Source of the DNA: UBA2177 sp964452735
Lineage (GTDB): Bacteria; Patescibacteriota; Dojkabacteria; SC72
Direction of reading: 5' to 3'
Length of the DNA: 39,146 nt
Assembly (NCBI GenBank): GCA_964452735.1
Contig: CAYVNA010000009.1
Span: forward strand, 1-39,146
Part shown: one piece after another, positions 24,668 through 33,298 of the stretch
Layout of the letters: each line of letters starts with the position of its first letter
How positions within the stretch are numbered: position 1 is the first letter of the stretch
Translations under genes and position numbers: made by a program
Notes under the pieces: generated by a model
Told to the model about the DNA's origin: nothing
The model's input: only the letters and a program-made list of their open reading frames with translations
Database searches by the model: none

Positions 24668-25660
24668 ATGGATAAAGGGAAAGCTATTGTAGAAGGAAGG
24701 CTAGGGGAAAGGTTAGATATTCTTGTTTTTGAATATCTTAAGGAAAATGGGTATAAGGATATTTCTCGGAGTATGATCCAAAATATCTGGGAGGAGATAG
24801 TATTGCTAAACGGTAATTTGGGAAAGTGTTCATATAAGTTGAAAGAACAAGATGTCTTGGAGGTAGATATCCAAAGATTAAATGAAATAATGGGAGAGAT
24901 GGATAGAAGTAGAGATATATTAGCAGAGGATGGTGATCTACAGGTGGTTTTTGAAAGTAAAGACGTTGTTATTGTAGATAAACCTCAAGGTATGGTTGTG
25001 CATCCGGGCTTTGCAAACAGTCGAAATACCCTTGCTAATAGAGTTAGAGGATATTTAGAAAAAAAAGGAGAATTTGATGATAGAGTTGCTAGAGCAGGAA
25101 TTGTGCATAGATTGGATAAGCCAGTAGGTGGCCTCATTGTCTTTGCGAAGAATCTCCCAATGCAAGTATCTTTACAAAAACAATTTGAGAACCACTTGGT
25201 TAAGAAAGTCTATCTTGCAGATATAGAGGAGTATGATTCTGATGTCGACAATACTTTGAGCTTCCCAGAAGAAGCTCTGGATGTCGAGAAAGAAGTAAAG
25301 GATCTGGAAAAGAACCAGTTCCTTTTTGATGAGAGTTGGGTGGTTCTTGAGGGGTACATCTCAAGAGATGGTAGGAATAGGCTGAAAATGTTGTTTAGAA
25401 AAGAGAAGTTAGGTAACGCAAGATATTCCCTCTCGTATATTAAACCTATTGGCAGAAATAAAGTCTTGGTATGTATAGAAACAGGTAGAATGCATCAGAT
25501 TCGTGCAACATTGGAATATCTAGGTCTCCGTATCAAAGGGGATTCTCTATATGGTCTCCCAAGGGGAAATTCTCTGCCGTTAAAAATATCTCTGAGGTCA
25601 ATATATCTCCAATTCCTTGACTTGGATGAGGAGCGAGTATCTGTATTCAAACTTAAATAG
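24668..25660 (+). CDS. RluA-family 23S rRNA pseudouridine synthase
   Basis: Isomerises specific uridines in rRNA or tRNA to pseudouridine. The 330-residue protein has an N-terminal S4-like RNA-binding region (about 12-70), DKPQGMVVHPG (104-114) and the RluA motif II with the catalytic Asp150 in HRLDKPVGGLIVFAK. A C-terminal ETGRMHQIRATLEYLG follows. Between the core halves (about 190-245) lies an insertion of acidic, non-conserved sequence, which makes it slightly longer than average. It is close to the upstream membrane-protein gene; the next gene starts 1 nt after its stop. The exact target (RluC-, RluD- or RluA-like) cannot be assigned. Confidence 0.92.
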   Translation: MDKGKAIVEGRLGERLDILVFEYLKENGYKDISRSMIQNIWEEIVLLNGNLGKCSYKLKEQDVLEVDIQRLNEIMGEMDRSRDILAEDGDLQVVFESKDVVIVDKPQGMVVHPGFANSRNTLANRVRGYLEKKGEFDDRVARAGIVHRLDKPVGGLIVFAKNLPMQVSLQKQFENHLVKKVYLADIEEYDSDVDNTLSFPEEALDVEKEVKDLEKNQFLFDESWVVLEGYISRDGRNRLKMLFRKEKLGNARYSLSYIKPIGRNKVLVCIETGRMHQIRATLEYLGLRIKGDSLYGLPRGNSLPLKISLRSIYLQFLDLDEERVSVFKLK

Positions 25661-25661
25661 G

Positions 25662-26840
25662 ATGAGAGGTAGAAAAGTAGCAAAAGGTAAAAGATTCAGT
25701 GTCTCTTCTATTTTAATAGCCTTATTTCTTGTCTCATTATGTTTATATAGTGCCTATTTCCTATTTTCTTTTTTCAACATAAAGAATGAAGACCCATTGG
25801 GGGAGAACTTGTCTAGTCATAAGATACTGTCAACAATAGATGATGATCTTGAGAAAACACTGCTTGTCTTTGAGAAGGGCGAAGATACAGAAAGAGGCAT
25901 CTCTGAAGTATATGCACTTCTATATAATAAAAGGAAAAATACATCCTTAGTAATTTACTTGCCAGGAGGATTGTATTTTAGTGGATTGGAAGAGAACTTC
26001 GGTAGCCCAATAGCGATATCATCTTTGAGATATGCAGGGGACTATCTTCAGAAAGGTCGTGGAGTTGAATATACAATTTGGCAACTTAGTGAGATCCTAG
26101 GTTTCAAATTTGACAACTATGTTTGGTTAACAACAGAAGGATTTGCTATTTTTGAAGATATATATAATGGCTCTGCACAAGTGACTGAGCGGAGTAGGGG
26201 AGAATACATATCTGAAGGGACTCTCTCCGATAGCTTCTTCAAAATGCATAATTTTTCTGATAGCTATAATCATCTATCAACATTTCTCAACATTAAGAAA
26301 TTAGTAAATTCCAATGAAAGTATATATTCCAATCTCTCCTTCGCTAGTGTTTTAGGGCATATAGATAATTACAAATATATGGTTGGGTCTTCGGATACAT
26401 ATTCTATGGAATTGGGTTCTCTGCAGTACTCTATTGAGAGCCTTGCTGAACAGGGTGGCCAATTTAGAAGTATAAATGTTGCTGAGTATGATAGAGGTAT
26501 TCAGAAGTATGTCTCTAAGCTTCAAGATAGAGATTTAGAGAAGGAAAGAGTTAGGGTGGAGGTATATAATGCTAGTACAGTCTCTGGTAGAGCAGCCCTA
26601 TATGCCAGAAAGATTAGCAATAGTGGTTGCGATGTAGTGAGGTTTGGTAATGCTCCTAGTCATCTGGAGAAAACAGTTGTTTTTATATCGAATAAAGAAA
26701 GTTTCAAAAATTCTTTTGACATTGTATCTGAAGTACTGTCTGGAAGGTTCGAGGAGATCTCGGAGAGGCCTTCTTTCATGACCACGGGTGATATAGTTAT
26801 ACTATTAGGAGAAGATATTTCACAGGTTGAGATCTTTTGA
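25662..26840 (+). CDS. LytR_C-domain membrane protein with degenerate LCP-like region
   Basis: 392 residues from the ATG at 25662. A Lys/Arg-rich cytoplasmic start precedes one membrane span (about 15-38). The extracellular region (about 50-200) resembles LytR-CpsA-Psr phosphotransferases in its strand order, with TSLVIYLPGGLYF where LCP enzymes have the catalytic I-P-R-D. The Arg/Asp pair is missing, so the wall-polymer ligase activity is doubtful. Residues 297-392 form a LytR_C domain (VRVEVYNASTVSGRAALY, then VVRFGNA). It starts 1 nt after the rluA-type gene and probably has a scaffolding or envelope role. It stands before a VirD4-like ATPase that has its own promoter. Confidence 0.65.
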   Translation: MRGRKVAKGKRFSVSSILIALFLVSLCLYSAYFLFSFFNIKNEDPLGENLSSHKILSTIDDDLEKTLLVFEKGEDTERGISEVYALLYNKRKNTSLVIYLPGGLYFSGLEENFGSPIAISSLRYAGDYLQKGRGVEYTIWQLSEILGFKFDNYVWLTTEGFAIFEDIYNGSAQVTERSRGEYISEGTLSDSFFKMHNFSDSYNHLSTFLNIKKLVNSNESIYSNLSFASVLGHIDNYKYMVGSSDTYSMELGSLQYSIESLAEQGGQFRSINVAEYDRGIQKYVSKLQDRDLEKERVRVEVYNASTVSGRAALYARKISNSGCDVVRFGNAPSHLEKTVVFISNKESFKNSFDIVSEVLSGRFEEISERPSFMTTGDIVILLGEDISQVEIF

Positions 26841-26845
26841 AGTAT

Positions 26846-26874
26846 TTGATTAAATAGCTTTTTTCCTTTAGAAT
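26846..26874 (+). promoter_or_regulatory. Promoter giving a predicted leaderless mRNA
   Basis: TTGATT (26846-26851), exactly 17 bp, TAGAAT (26869-26874), then TTCATT and the ATG at 26881. The expected transcription start is the A of the start codon or one base from it. It lies in the short gap after the LytR_C gene. Confidence 0.6.
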
Positions 26875-26880
26875 TTCATT

Positions 26881-29337
26881 ATGATGATTTGGATTATATT
26901 CTTTTTATTGCTTTTCTCTATACTATTTTTGATATTCATCTTGGTATGGGGATCTAGGAATACAGAAGAGATAGATGTATATGAAGATGTTCGTAATCCC
27001 TTTGTTATGCAGATACTCGTTCCAAGAGAGAATGATAAAGCATCGTTAGCTGCTGAACAGATGTTTGCTTCAATACATGGAATTCTAGAAGATAATAAAA
27101 AATGTTCTGATGTTATAAGTTTTGAGGTGGTATCAACTGAAGCTGATGGTATACGTTTCTATGTTGTTGCTCCTCAGCATCTTTCCCGATTCATAGAGGG
27201 CCAGATATATGCCCAGTACCCAAATGCCGATATTAAGTATGTACAAGATTATGCTAAGAATGATTCTCATGGAGAGGAAATCTTTGTTACTACTGGGGAA
27301 ATAGAGATGGAGAAAGATTATATATTTCCCATAAAGACCTTTAGGAGCTTCGAGGTCGATCCCTTAGCTGCGATCACTGGTGCTATGTCTGAACTCTCTC
27401 ATGGGGAGAAAGTTTGGTTACAAATTGTTGCTCGTCCTGTTGCCAACTATTGGCAGGAGAAGTCGAAGAAATATATAACAGCGATAAAGGAGGGGAAAGA
27501 TCCTAATGGAGTTTCTTTCTTTGCATTGTTAACAAACCTAATAGGGAGTTTTGGCAAAGCCTTGGCAACTAGCTCTACTTCCAAGGCCCAGAAGGAGGTT
27601 GTTAAGCTATCTCCTGGGCAGGAAGAAGAACTTAGTGAGATTGAGAATAAGATGCTAAAGGTTGGGTTTGAGTTCACGGTTAGGGTTGTGTCTAAAGCTG
27701 AGAGTCAGATTAGATCGGAGCAGATGCTTAGGGATGTTGTTGCCAGTTTTAAACAATTTACTACCGCTCATTTGAATAATTTTGTACATGCATCTACGGA
27801 AAAGACAGGGAAGGGGATGTACGATGAGTATGTTCGTAGGTATCTACCGAAAGAAGAACCAGACATTCTGAACATTGAGGAGTTAGCATCTCTATATCAT
27901 CTCCCAAACATATCGGTAGAGACTCCCAATATCGCTTGGAGTAGAGCAAAGAAGTTAGAACCACCTATGAATATTCCTAAGGCAACAGAGGGCTATGTTA
28001 CAATCTTTGGGGAAACAGACTACAGAGATATCAAACTGGAGTTCGGTCTGAAAAGGAATGATAGACAAAGACACTTCTATCTCTTGGGTAAAACAGGTAC
28101 AGGGAAATCCACATTATTCAAGAATATGTTCATATCGGATGTGCTTGCTGGTGAAGGTGCTTGTTTTGTTGACCCTCACGGAGATACGGTAGAGGAGCTT
28201 TTAGAATATATCCCGCCTAATAGGATTGATGATGTTGTGTATTTTAACCCTACGGATGTAACTAACCCTGTTGGTTTCAATCTCTTGGAATTGAAAGATA
28301 AGTCACAGAGAGATTTAATAGCTGATGGAGTTGTTGAAGTATTTAAGAAACAATTCGGTGAATCTTGGGGACCGAGGTTGCAATACATATTAACAAATAC
28401 AGTTGCAACAGCATTGGAGGCTCAAGGTACCTCATTGCTAGCGATAATTAGACTGCTAGTTGATAGCAACTATCGAAAGTTCATACTTAAGCAAGTAGAT
28501 GACCCGATCCTATACAAGTTCTGGGTGGAAGAGTTTGCCCAGATGGCACAGAATAACAGGCTCTTAACAGAGGCAGTGTCTCCAATACAGAATAAGGTTG
28601 GAAGATTTATCTCCTCTGCTGTAATTCGTAACATTATCGGACAAGTCAAATCAACAATAGATTTGCGGGATATAATGGATAATCAGAAAATACTTTTGGT
28701 TAATCTTGCTCAGGGTAGGTTAGGTGAAGAGACGGCATCTCTCCTAGGTGGTATGATCATTACTCGTCTTCAAGCTACTGCTATGGAGAGGGTTGATATG
28801 CCTGCTGAAGAAAGGAGAGATTTCTTCCTGTATGTAGATGAATTCCAGAATTTTGCAACAGAGTCTTTTGCAAAGATTCTCTCTGAAGCTAGAAAGTACA
28901 AACTCAATCTAACAATGACAAACCAGTATATTGATCAATTACCTTTGACTGTTAGACAGGCAATATTTGGTAATGTTGGAACAATAGGGTCGTTTGTTGT
29001 TAGTCCCGCAGATGCTTCTATCCTAGAAAAAGAATTTGCTCCTGTTGTTTCTTCAGATGACCTTGTTTCCCTAGATGCGTACTCTCTGTACATAAAGCTT
29101 TGTATTGATGGTATGACATCAGTTCCCTTTAGTGCAAAGTCCCTTCCTGTGAGGTATCAGAAGTTTAGTTTGAAGGATGAAATAATTCAGAGCTCAAGAG
29201 AGAAGTATGGTACTCCGAGAGAAATCATAGAGGAGAAGATAAATAAATGGAGTAGTCAGTCATATAGTGATAAGGGGAATAGGGCAATTAAGAGTGAAGA
29301 TTCGAAGAAAGATAGTGTAAAGGAACTATCTGTTTAA
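26881..29337 (+). CDS. VirD4/TraD-like type IV secretion coupling ATPase
   Basis: An 818-residue protein with one N-terminal membrane span (about 3-24), a long N-terminal region and a RecA-like motor domain. Walker A is G-K-T-G-T-G-K-S-T at 403-411; FVDPHGDTVEELL follows, and Walker B is LYVDEFQNF. The last third (SEARKYKLNLTMTNQYIDQL, then FGNVGTIGSFVV) is typical of the conjugative-coupling/TraG-TrwB class found as a chromosomal gene in many CPR bacteria, usually linked to type IV pili or DNA uptake. No other secretion genes are present here, so the partner system is unknown. A promoter lies directly in front of it. Confidence 0.85.
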   Translation: MMIWIIFFLLLFSILFLIFILVWGSRNTEEIDVYEDVRNPFVMQILVPRENDKASLAAEQMFASIHGILEDNKKCSDVISFEVVSTEADGIRFYVVAPQHLSRFIEGQIYAQYPNADIKYVQDYAKNDSHGEEIFVTTGEIEMEKDYIFPIKTFRSFEVDPLAAITGAMSELSHGEKVWLQIVARPVANYWQEKSKKYITAIKEGKDPNGVSFFALLTNLIGSFGKALATSSTSKAQKEVVKLSPGQEEELSEIENKMLKVGFEFTVRVVSKAESQIRSEQMLRDVVASFKQFTTAHLNNFVHASTEKTGKGMYDEYVRRYLPKEEPDILNIEELASLYHLPNISVETPNIAWSRAKKLEPPMNIPKATEGYVTIFGETDYRDIKLEFGLKRNDRQRHFYLLGKTGTGKSTLFKNMFISDVLAGEGACFVDPHGDTVEELLEYIPPNRIDDVVYFNPTDVTNPVGFNLLELKDKSQRDLIADGVVEVFKKQFGESWGPRLQYILTNTVATALEAQGTSLLAIIRLLVDSNYRKFILKQVDDPILYKFWVEEFAQMAQNNRLLTEAVSPIQNKVGRFISSAVIRNIIGQVKSTIDLRDIMDNQKILLVNLAQGRLGEETASLLGGMIITRLQATAMERVDMPAEERRDFFLYVDEFQNFATESFAKILSEARKYKLNLTMTNQYIDQLPLTVRQAIFGNVGTIGSFVVSPADASILEKEFAPVVSSDDLVSLDAYSLYIKLCIDGMTSVPFSAKSLPVRYQKFSLKDEIIQSSREKYGTPREIIEEKINKWSSQSYSDKGNRAIKSEDSKKDSVKELSV

Positions 29338-29363
29338 ATATTCTTTGTGGTAGAATACCTACT

Positions 29364-30121
29364 ATGTCAGGTCATTCCAAATGGTCAACAATTAAACACA
29401 AGAAGGCGATAAATGATGCTAAGAAGGGCAAGGCATTCTCTAAGGTTTCTGTACAAATTACTCATGCAGCTAGGTTAGGTGGTGGTGATCCTGATATGAA
29501 TCCTAATCTCAGAATGTATATAGATAAGGCAAAGGAGGTGGGATTTCCTTTAGATAAGATAGATAAGGCAATTCAGAAAGGTACTGGGGAGGGTAGTAAT
29601 GGTGTCGTATATGATGATTCTACGTATGAAGGGTTTGGTCCTTTCGGAGTTCAGATATTGGTTGATACCCTTACGGATAATAAGAATAGAACAGTTGCAG
29701 ATTTAAGGAAGATCTTTGAGGATATTGGTGGAACGATGGGGGATGATGGTAGTGTTTCTTGGAATTTTGATACAAAAGGTTTTCTCGCTATAAAGGCAGG
29801 TCATATGAAAAGTTTGGTGGTGAGGATGAATTTGTTGAAGAAGATTTAGAAGAAGTTATGCTCTCCATTATGGAAATAGATGGGGTGCTAGATATTGATG
29901 GTGTGAAAGGGTTGGAGATATATACGGAATATACTAAGTTTGCAAGTGTTAGGGATGAGATAACTAAATTGGGTTTTGTTGTTAAGGAGGCGGAATTGAT
30001 TAAGGAGCCAAAGATGTATAAAGAGGTTAGTGATGAGGAGAAGGAGAAGGTTCTATCTGGTATTGAAAGGCTCGAGGATAATGATGATGTTCAGAATGTT
30101 TGGAGTAATTTAAAGGATTAG
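29364..30121 (+). pseudogene. yebC: YebC/PmpR family regulator split by a frameshift
   Basis: YebC/TACO1 proteins (about 240-250 residues) bind DNA and/or assist translation of proline-rich stretches. The first part (29364-29849, 161 codons) is canonical: MSGHSKWSTIKHKKAINDAK, ARLGGGDPDMNP, YEGFGPFGVQ, GSVSWNFDTKGFLAIK. After about 29800 the homologous sequence continues in the -1 frame (SYEKFGGEDEF onward), open to the stop at 30121, with the expected domain 3 (LDIDGVKGLEIYT and a C-terminal ERLEDNDDVQNVW). One missing base near 29795-29803 explains this and would restore a protein of about 252 residues. The second half is otherwise undamaged, so a recent mutation, an assembly error or recoding are all possible. 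It heads the yebC-ruvC cluster. TAGAAT lies 7 nt before the ATG. Confidence 0.85.
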
Positions 30122-30125
30122 CATA

Positions 30126-30590
30126 ATGAGAGTACTAGGTATAGATCCAGGTTTAGCAACTACTGGTTGGGCTGTGGTAGATTTCGGTATTGATGGAAAA
30201 CCTCATGCTATAGACTATGGTGCAGTAATTACTAAGAAGGGCTTGTCTGTTTCAGAGAGGTTGTTAGAAATATATCATGATCTATCTCAGTTGATTAGTC
30301 AGTTTAAGCCTGAAGTTGCAGGGGTTGAGATGTTGTTGTTTACTAATAATGCTAAAACAGCTATTTCTGTAGGGGAGGCTAGGGGTGTGGTTCTACTTGC
30401 TCTTGAAGAGGGTGGTGTTCCTATTAAGGAGTTTACTCCGTTGCAAGTGAAATGTGCAGTTACAGGATACGGGAAGGCGAATAAGAGGCAGGTGCAGGAG
30501 AATGTGAAGGTTCTTTGTGGTTTGGAGGATATCCCTCGTCCTGATGATGCCGCAGATGCTGTTGCTATTGCTATTGCTTGTTTCCAATAG
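30126..30590 (+). CDS. ruvC: Holliday junction endodeoxyribonuclease RuvC
   Basis: Dimeric resolvase that cuts Holliday junctions symmetrically. The 154-residue protein has the RNase H-like fold with all four acidic residues visible: Asp7 in GIDPGLATTGW, Glu68 in AGVEMLLF, and Asp141/Asp144 in RPDDAADAVAIAI. GEARGVVLLA and YGKANKRQVQ are also conserved. It starts 4 nt after yebC. ruvA and ruvB, normally directly downstream, are displaced by a seven-gene array. Confidence 0.96.
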   Translation: MRVLGIDPGLATTGWAVVDFGIDGKPHAIDYGAVITKKGLSVSERLLEIYHDLSQLISQFKPEVAGVEMLLFTNNAKTAISVGEARGVVLLALEEGGVPIKEFTPLQVKCAVTGYGKANKRQVQENVKVLCGLEDIPRPDDAADAVAIAIACFQ

Positions 30591-30603
30591 GGACTCATAG
30601 TCT

Positions 30604-30632
30604 TTGACAAGGGGTTTGTCTCGTTGTATGAT
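30604..30632 (+). promoter_or_regulatory. Strong sigma70-type promoter of the paralog array
   Basis: TTGACA (30604-30609), exactly 17 bp, TATGAT (30627-30632), the best consensus promoter I can find in the window. It lies 13 nt after the ruvC stop. The predicted start near 30639 leaves a leader of about 22 nt before the first array gene at 30661. Confidence 0.7.
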
Positions 30633-30660
30633 ATTCAATAATTTGACTTGGGAAACGGAA

Positions 30661-31254
30661 ATGACCAATAGAGATGCACTTGAAGGGGTAGTATCTAGGG
30701 TCTCGGAGAAAAGACTTGCCGATGAACTCCAGAGGAATAGGATTAAGAGGGATCAGGAAGAGGCTATAAAGGAAAGGGAAAGAAGAGAGGGAGAGATCGA
30801 TAAATTTGAGCCAATAAAGAAAGCTATTATCAAGGGAATTAGGAATAATCGTGAGTTTGGTAAACCTTACGATTCTGTTGAGGAGGGTACATATGAGAAG
30901 CTCATAAACGACTACTTCTTCTCATCTGAGAAATTTTTTGCTATGCAATGCTTCGTTGATCCAGATCATATGGATCCGTATATCTCCGAGATTGAAGCTA
31001 CAACAGAAGAAACATCTAAAGTAGTGGAAGTCCCTGAGACAGGAGAGAAGCTTTCGGTTAAGGAGAATGACAAGGTTCTTAGGTTTCATGTTGTATATGT
31101 AACAAAGGATTTCAGTGATGAATTCGGGTTTCCAGAAGTAAATGTTACAATTGATATAAATAGGGGTGATTTTTCATATCATAGTGATCCACAGAATCCT
31201 GCATTTGATAATCTCTGGGATGCTCTGGAGGAAATAGATGGAGGTAAAAAATAA
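30661..31254 (+). CDS. Array paralog 1, acidic protein with coiled-coil N-terminus
   Basis: 197 residues from the ATG at 30661; the frame is open upstream to a TTG at 30604, but that TTG is part of the -35 box. Unknown function. Residues about 14-50 are highly charged and helical (coiled-coil candidate, with DQEEAIKERERREGEID). Then come the family features: KAIIKGI, REFGKPY with a Tyr eight residues on (about 65-78), and the C-terminal NPAFDNLWDALEEID (179-193). No signal peptide or membrane segment; strongly acidic. First of seven related genes between ruvC and ruvA, closest in layout to the next gene. Seventeen nucleotides separate it from that gene. Confidence 0.65.
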   Translation: MTNRDALEGVVSRVSEKRLADELQRNRIKRDQEEAIKERERREGEIDKFEPIKKAIIKGIRNNREFGKPYDSVEEGTYEKLINDYFFSSEKFFAMQCFVDPDHMDPYISEIEATTEETSKVVEVPETGEKLSVKENDKVLRFHVVYVTKDFSDEFGFPEVNVTIDINRGDFSYHSDPQNPAFDNLWDALEEIDGGKK

Positions 31255-31272
31255 AATTATATATTCCTAATT

Positions 31273-31815
31273 ATGACAGATAAGAGAAAATTAGAACAAT
31301 TAGAGGAATCTCTCAATTTTGAAAAGAAGAAAGAGGCTAAAATGCTGGAAGAACTTTCTAAAAGGATTGAACAGGTAAGAGAAGAGGAGAAAATCATTGC
31401 AGAGGATCTTCCTCTGAAGAATTCTTTGATTACTAAAATCCGAGAAGAAGGAACTTTTTGGGGAGCTATGGTACCAAGTTCTGAGCCTTTGTACATAAAA
31501 ACAATAAAGGAAGATTTCTTGGGAGATTATTACTTTCTTGACTTAGAAGGAGATTCTCAATATGTTGTAATCGAAGAGGTTGTCGCAGGGAAGGAAGATG
31601 TTCTTTCTAAAGACGAATATGGGAAGGAGTTTGAGAGAGTGGAGAGGGTTATATATTTTATCATTGGGGGTGAAGAACTAGGTCGCTCGAATAGGGTAGT
31701 TACACTCTCAGAATCTGATTTTTTTTCTAGATCTTCAAAGAATAATCCTACCTTCGGTAACTTTTTTGATGCAGTAGCTGAGATAGATAATAGAGGGCTT
31801 CCAAAGGAAGAATAA
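31273..31815 (+). CDS. Array paralog 2, acidic protein with coiled-coil N-terminus
   Basis: 180 residues, unknown function. A charged helical N-terminus (about 3-45, EEKIIAED at the end) matches the layout of array paralog 1. The central family region reads LITKIREEGTFWGAM followed by PLY (about 52-74). The C-terminal motif is NNPTFGNFFDAVAEID (157-172), the variant F-x-N-F-F of the family F-x-N-L-W. Soluble and acidic, without Cys. TATATT lies 7 nt before the ATG and there is no Shine-Dalgarno sequence. Confidence 0.65.
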   Translation: MTDKRKLEQLEESLNFEKKKEAKMLEELSKRIEQVREEEKIIAEDLPLKNSLITKIREEGTFWGAMVPSSEPLYIKTIKEDFLGDYYFLDLEGDSQYVVIEEVVAGKEDVLSKDEYGKEFERVERVIYFIIGGEELGRSNRVVTLSESDFFSRSSKNNPTFGNFFDAVAEIDNRGLPKEE

Positions 31816-31838
31816 GTTTAAATTTATATATTTTAATA

Positions 31839-32255
31839 ATGGTAGATAAGATAAAACTAGAAAAGATTTTAAGTAATTCTAGAGAGAAAAGATTTTTAGA
31901 GATAGATAGAAGGGATTTCAAAAGCCATATTGTCGATAGCTTAGTAACGAATCCTGTTTTCAAGATGCCAATCGAAGAGAATTATGATAAATATACTCTT
32001 GCAGTACATGATCTTTTTGAATTCACCATGAATGTGAAGGGTAGGAAAAATCTCATATATACAGAGAGTCTAACCGCTGAGGTTAGAGAAGAGCAAGATG
32101 AAGATTTGCCCTTATCAGTGGAATATTTGCTTCTAAAAACAAATTTGATAGGGGAGATTGTGATAACGGTAGATGATTTCCTCAGTAGGGATGAAGCAGT
32201 TTTCTACAACCTCTATCAATACATAATAATTTCTGATAGTGAGTCAACTGAATAA
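31839..32255 (+). CDS. Array paralog 3, shortest and most diverged
   Basis: 138 residues, unknown function. It keeps the central family segment HIVDSLVTNPVFKMPIEENY then KYTLAVHDLF (about 30-60), which aligns with the other members. The C-terminal motif is reduced to A-V-F-Y-N-L-Y without the W-E-A-L part, and the protein ends soon after. It may be a decaying copy, although the frame is intact. TATATT is 6 nt before the ATG. The gap to the previous gene is 23 nt. Confidence 0.55.
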   Translation: MVDKIKLEKILSNSREKRFLEIDRRDFKSHIVDSLVTNPVFKMPIEENYDKYTLAVHDLFEFTMNVKGRKNLIYTESLTAEVREEQDEDLPLSVEYLLLKTNLIGEIVITVDDFLSRDEAVFYNLYQYIIISDSESTE

Positions 32256-32276
32256 TTAATCTTTTATTATATAAAT

Positions 32277-32744
32277 ATGCAAGTAGAAAATTTTGAAAAT
32301 AGAATTCCTGAGTCTCTTGTACTTCCAGTAGAAGACGGTGAAGTGTACGATTTAATCCAGAGAGAAATAGTTAACAGGGTTGCAAGGGAAGAGATATTTG
32401 ATGAGCCCATTAATTTGGGGGAGGGAGATGAAGAGAAGTACAAGACGGCTGTAGATGAAGTTCTTATGGAAGTTGAAGGTTATAAGGTAGTTGGTATAAC
32501 TGCAATGATGGATATTGGTATGCACTCTAGTGTAAAGTTTTTCTTAAAAGAAGGTAAAGATATCTCTTTTGTAGAAATTTGTCCAAGACAGGAGTCGCAT
32601 TTCTTAGTTGATATCCCAGAGGGGTTATCTCTAGTAGGAAGATCAGAATTTCTCTATGTTACGGAGAAAAGACTTATTAATTTTGGAAAGACTTTAGAAA
32701 AGCTTGATAATTTAAGGAGTAACCTCCTTGATTTTAAGGTTTAG
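32277..32744 (+). CDS. Array paralog 4, acidic protein
   Basis: 155 residues, unknown function. The N-terminus ENFENR matches other array members (FE/LE after a short start). The central region is REIVNRVAREEIFDEPI then KYKTAVDEV and VEGYKVVGI (about 29-74). A later FLVDIPEGL and the C-terminal RLINFGKTLEKLDNL follow. It is most similar to array paralog 7: RVAxEExFDxP, EGYxxxG and FLVD occur at matching spacing. TATTAT is 6 nt before the ATG. Confidence 0.6.
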   Translation: MQVENFENRIPESLVLPVEDGEVYDLIQREIVNRVAREEIFDEPINLGEGDEEKYKTAVDEVLMEVEGYKVVGITAMMDIGMHSSVKFFLKEGKDISFVEICPRQESHFLVDIPEGLSLVGRSEFLYVTEKRLINFGKTLEKLDNLRSNLLDFKV

Positions 32745-32777
32745 TTAATATAATAATTAAATTTTTGTTATATCAAT

Positions 32778-33266
32778 ATGAACGCAAACGACTTCGAGGC
32801 GAATGATGGAAGCGAGTTTCTCTCAACTGGTATACCCCAGGGAGATAGATTAGATTCTGATTTTATAGTTTCAGAACCTCTTGCTTGGATAGCTTATCAG
32901 GAGAGAAAAAGAATTGAGGGTAGCGAAGTGTTTGATACTCCTCTATCTCTGGATAACTGTGATGAATACATTGAGGCACTTAAAAATTTGTATAATAGGG
33001 TTAGTTTTTTAGAGGGATATAAATTAAGAATTGCAAAAGTAGAGCTCATATCTGCTTCCGAAGAATATATAGGGGAGAAGGGAGAAACGGTAGAAGGCAG
33101 ATGTCTAGAGATATCTTGTTTGCTTCCAATCAGTCTTCTCGGTGAGGATTTTGATATTTCTGTTATAAAGGAAACACTAGGAACGCAGCGTTACCTTGTG
33201 AATCTTGTAGATGATGGTTCTGTGAAGTTTAAGAATCTTTGGGAGGCTATTAAGAGTATGGAATAA
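32778..33266 (+). CDS. Array paralog 5, acidic protein
   Basis: 162 residues, unknown function. It has NDFEAND near the N-terminus, then SEVFDTPLSLDNCDEYIEAL and LEGYKLRI (about 49-84). GEKGETVEGRCLEIS and the C-terminal VDDGSVKFKNLWEAIKSME (144-162) follow. It pairs closely with array paralog 6, sharing E-x-G-E-x-V-E-x-R-C-L and D-D-G-S-x-x-F-x-N-L-W-E-A. Soluble, acidic, no export signal. The gap to paralog 4 is 33 nt and AT-rich. Confidence 0.65.
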   Translation: MNANDFEANDGSEFLSTGIPQGDRLDSDFIVSEPLAWIAYQERKRIEGSEVFDTPLSLDNCDEYIEALKNLYNRVSFLEGYKLRIAKVELISASEEYIGEKGETVEGRCLEISCLLPISLLGEDFDISVIKETLGTQRYLVNLVDDGSVKFKNLWEAIKSME

Positions 33267-33298
33267 GAGATACTTAAAATTATTCTAAATATATTGAT

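Noticed and set aside
29771..29849. Programmed -1 frameshifting in yebC
   Set aside because: The frames overlap here, but no X-XXY-YYZ heptamer is in phase near 29800; the only run (CAAAAG near 29774) would replace conserved residues. A simple indel is more likely.
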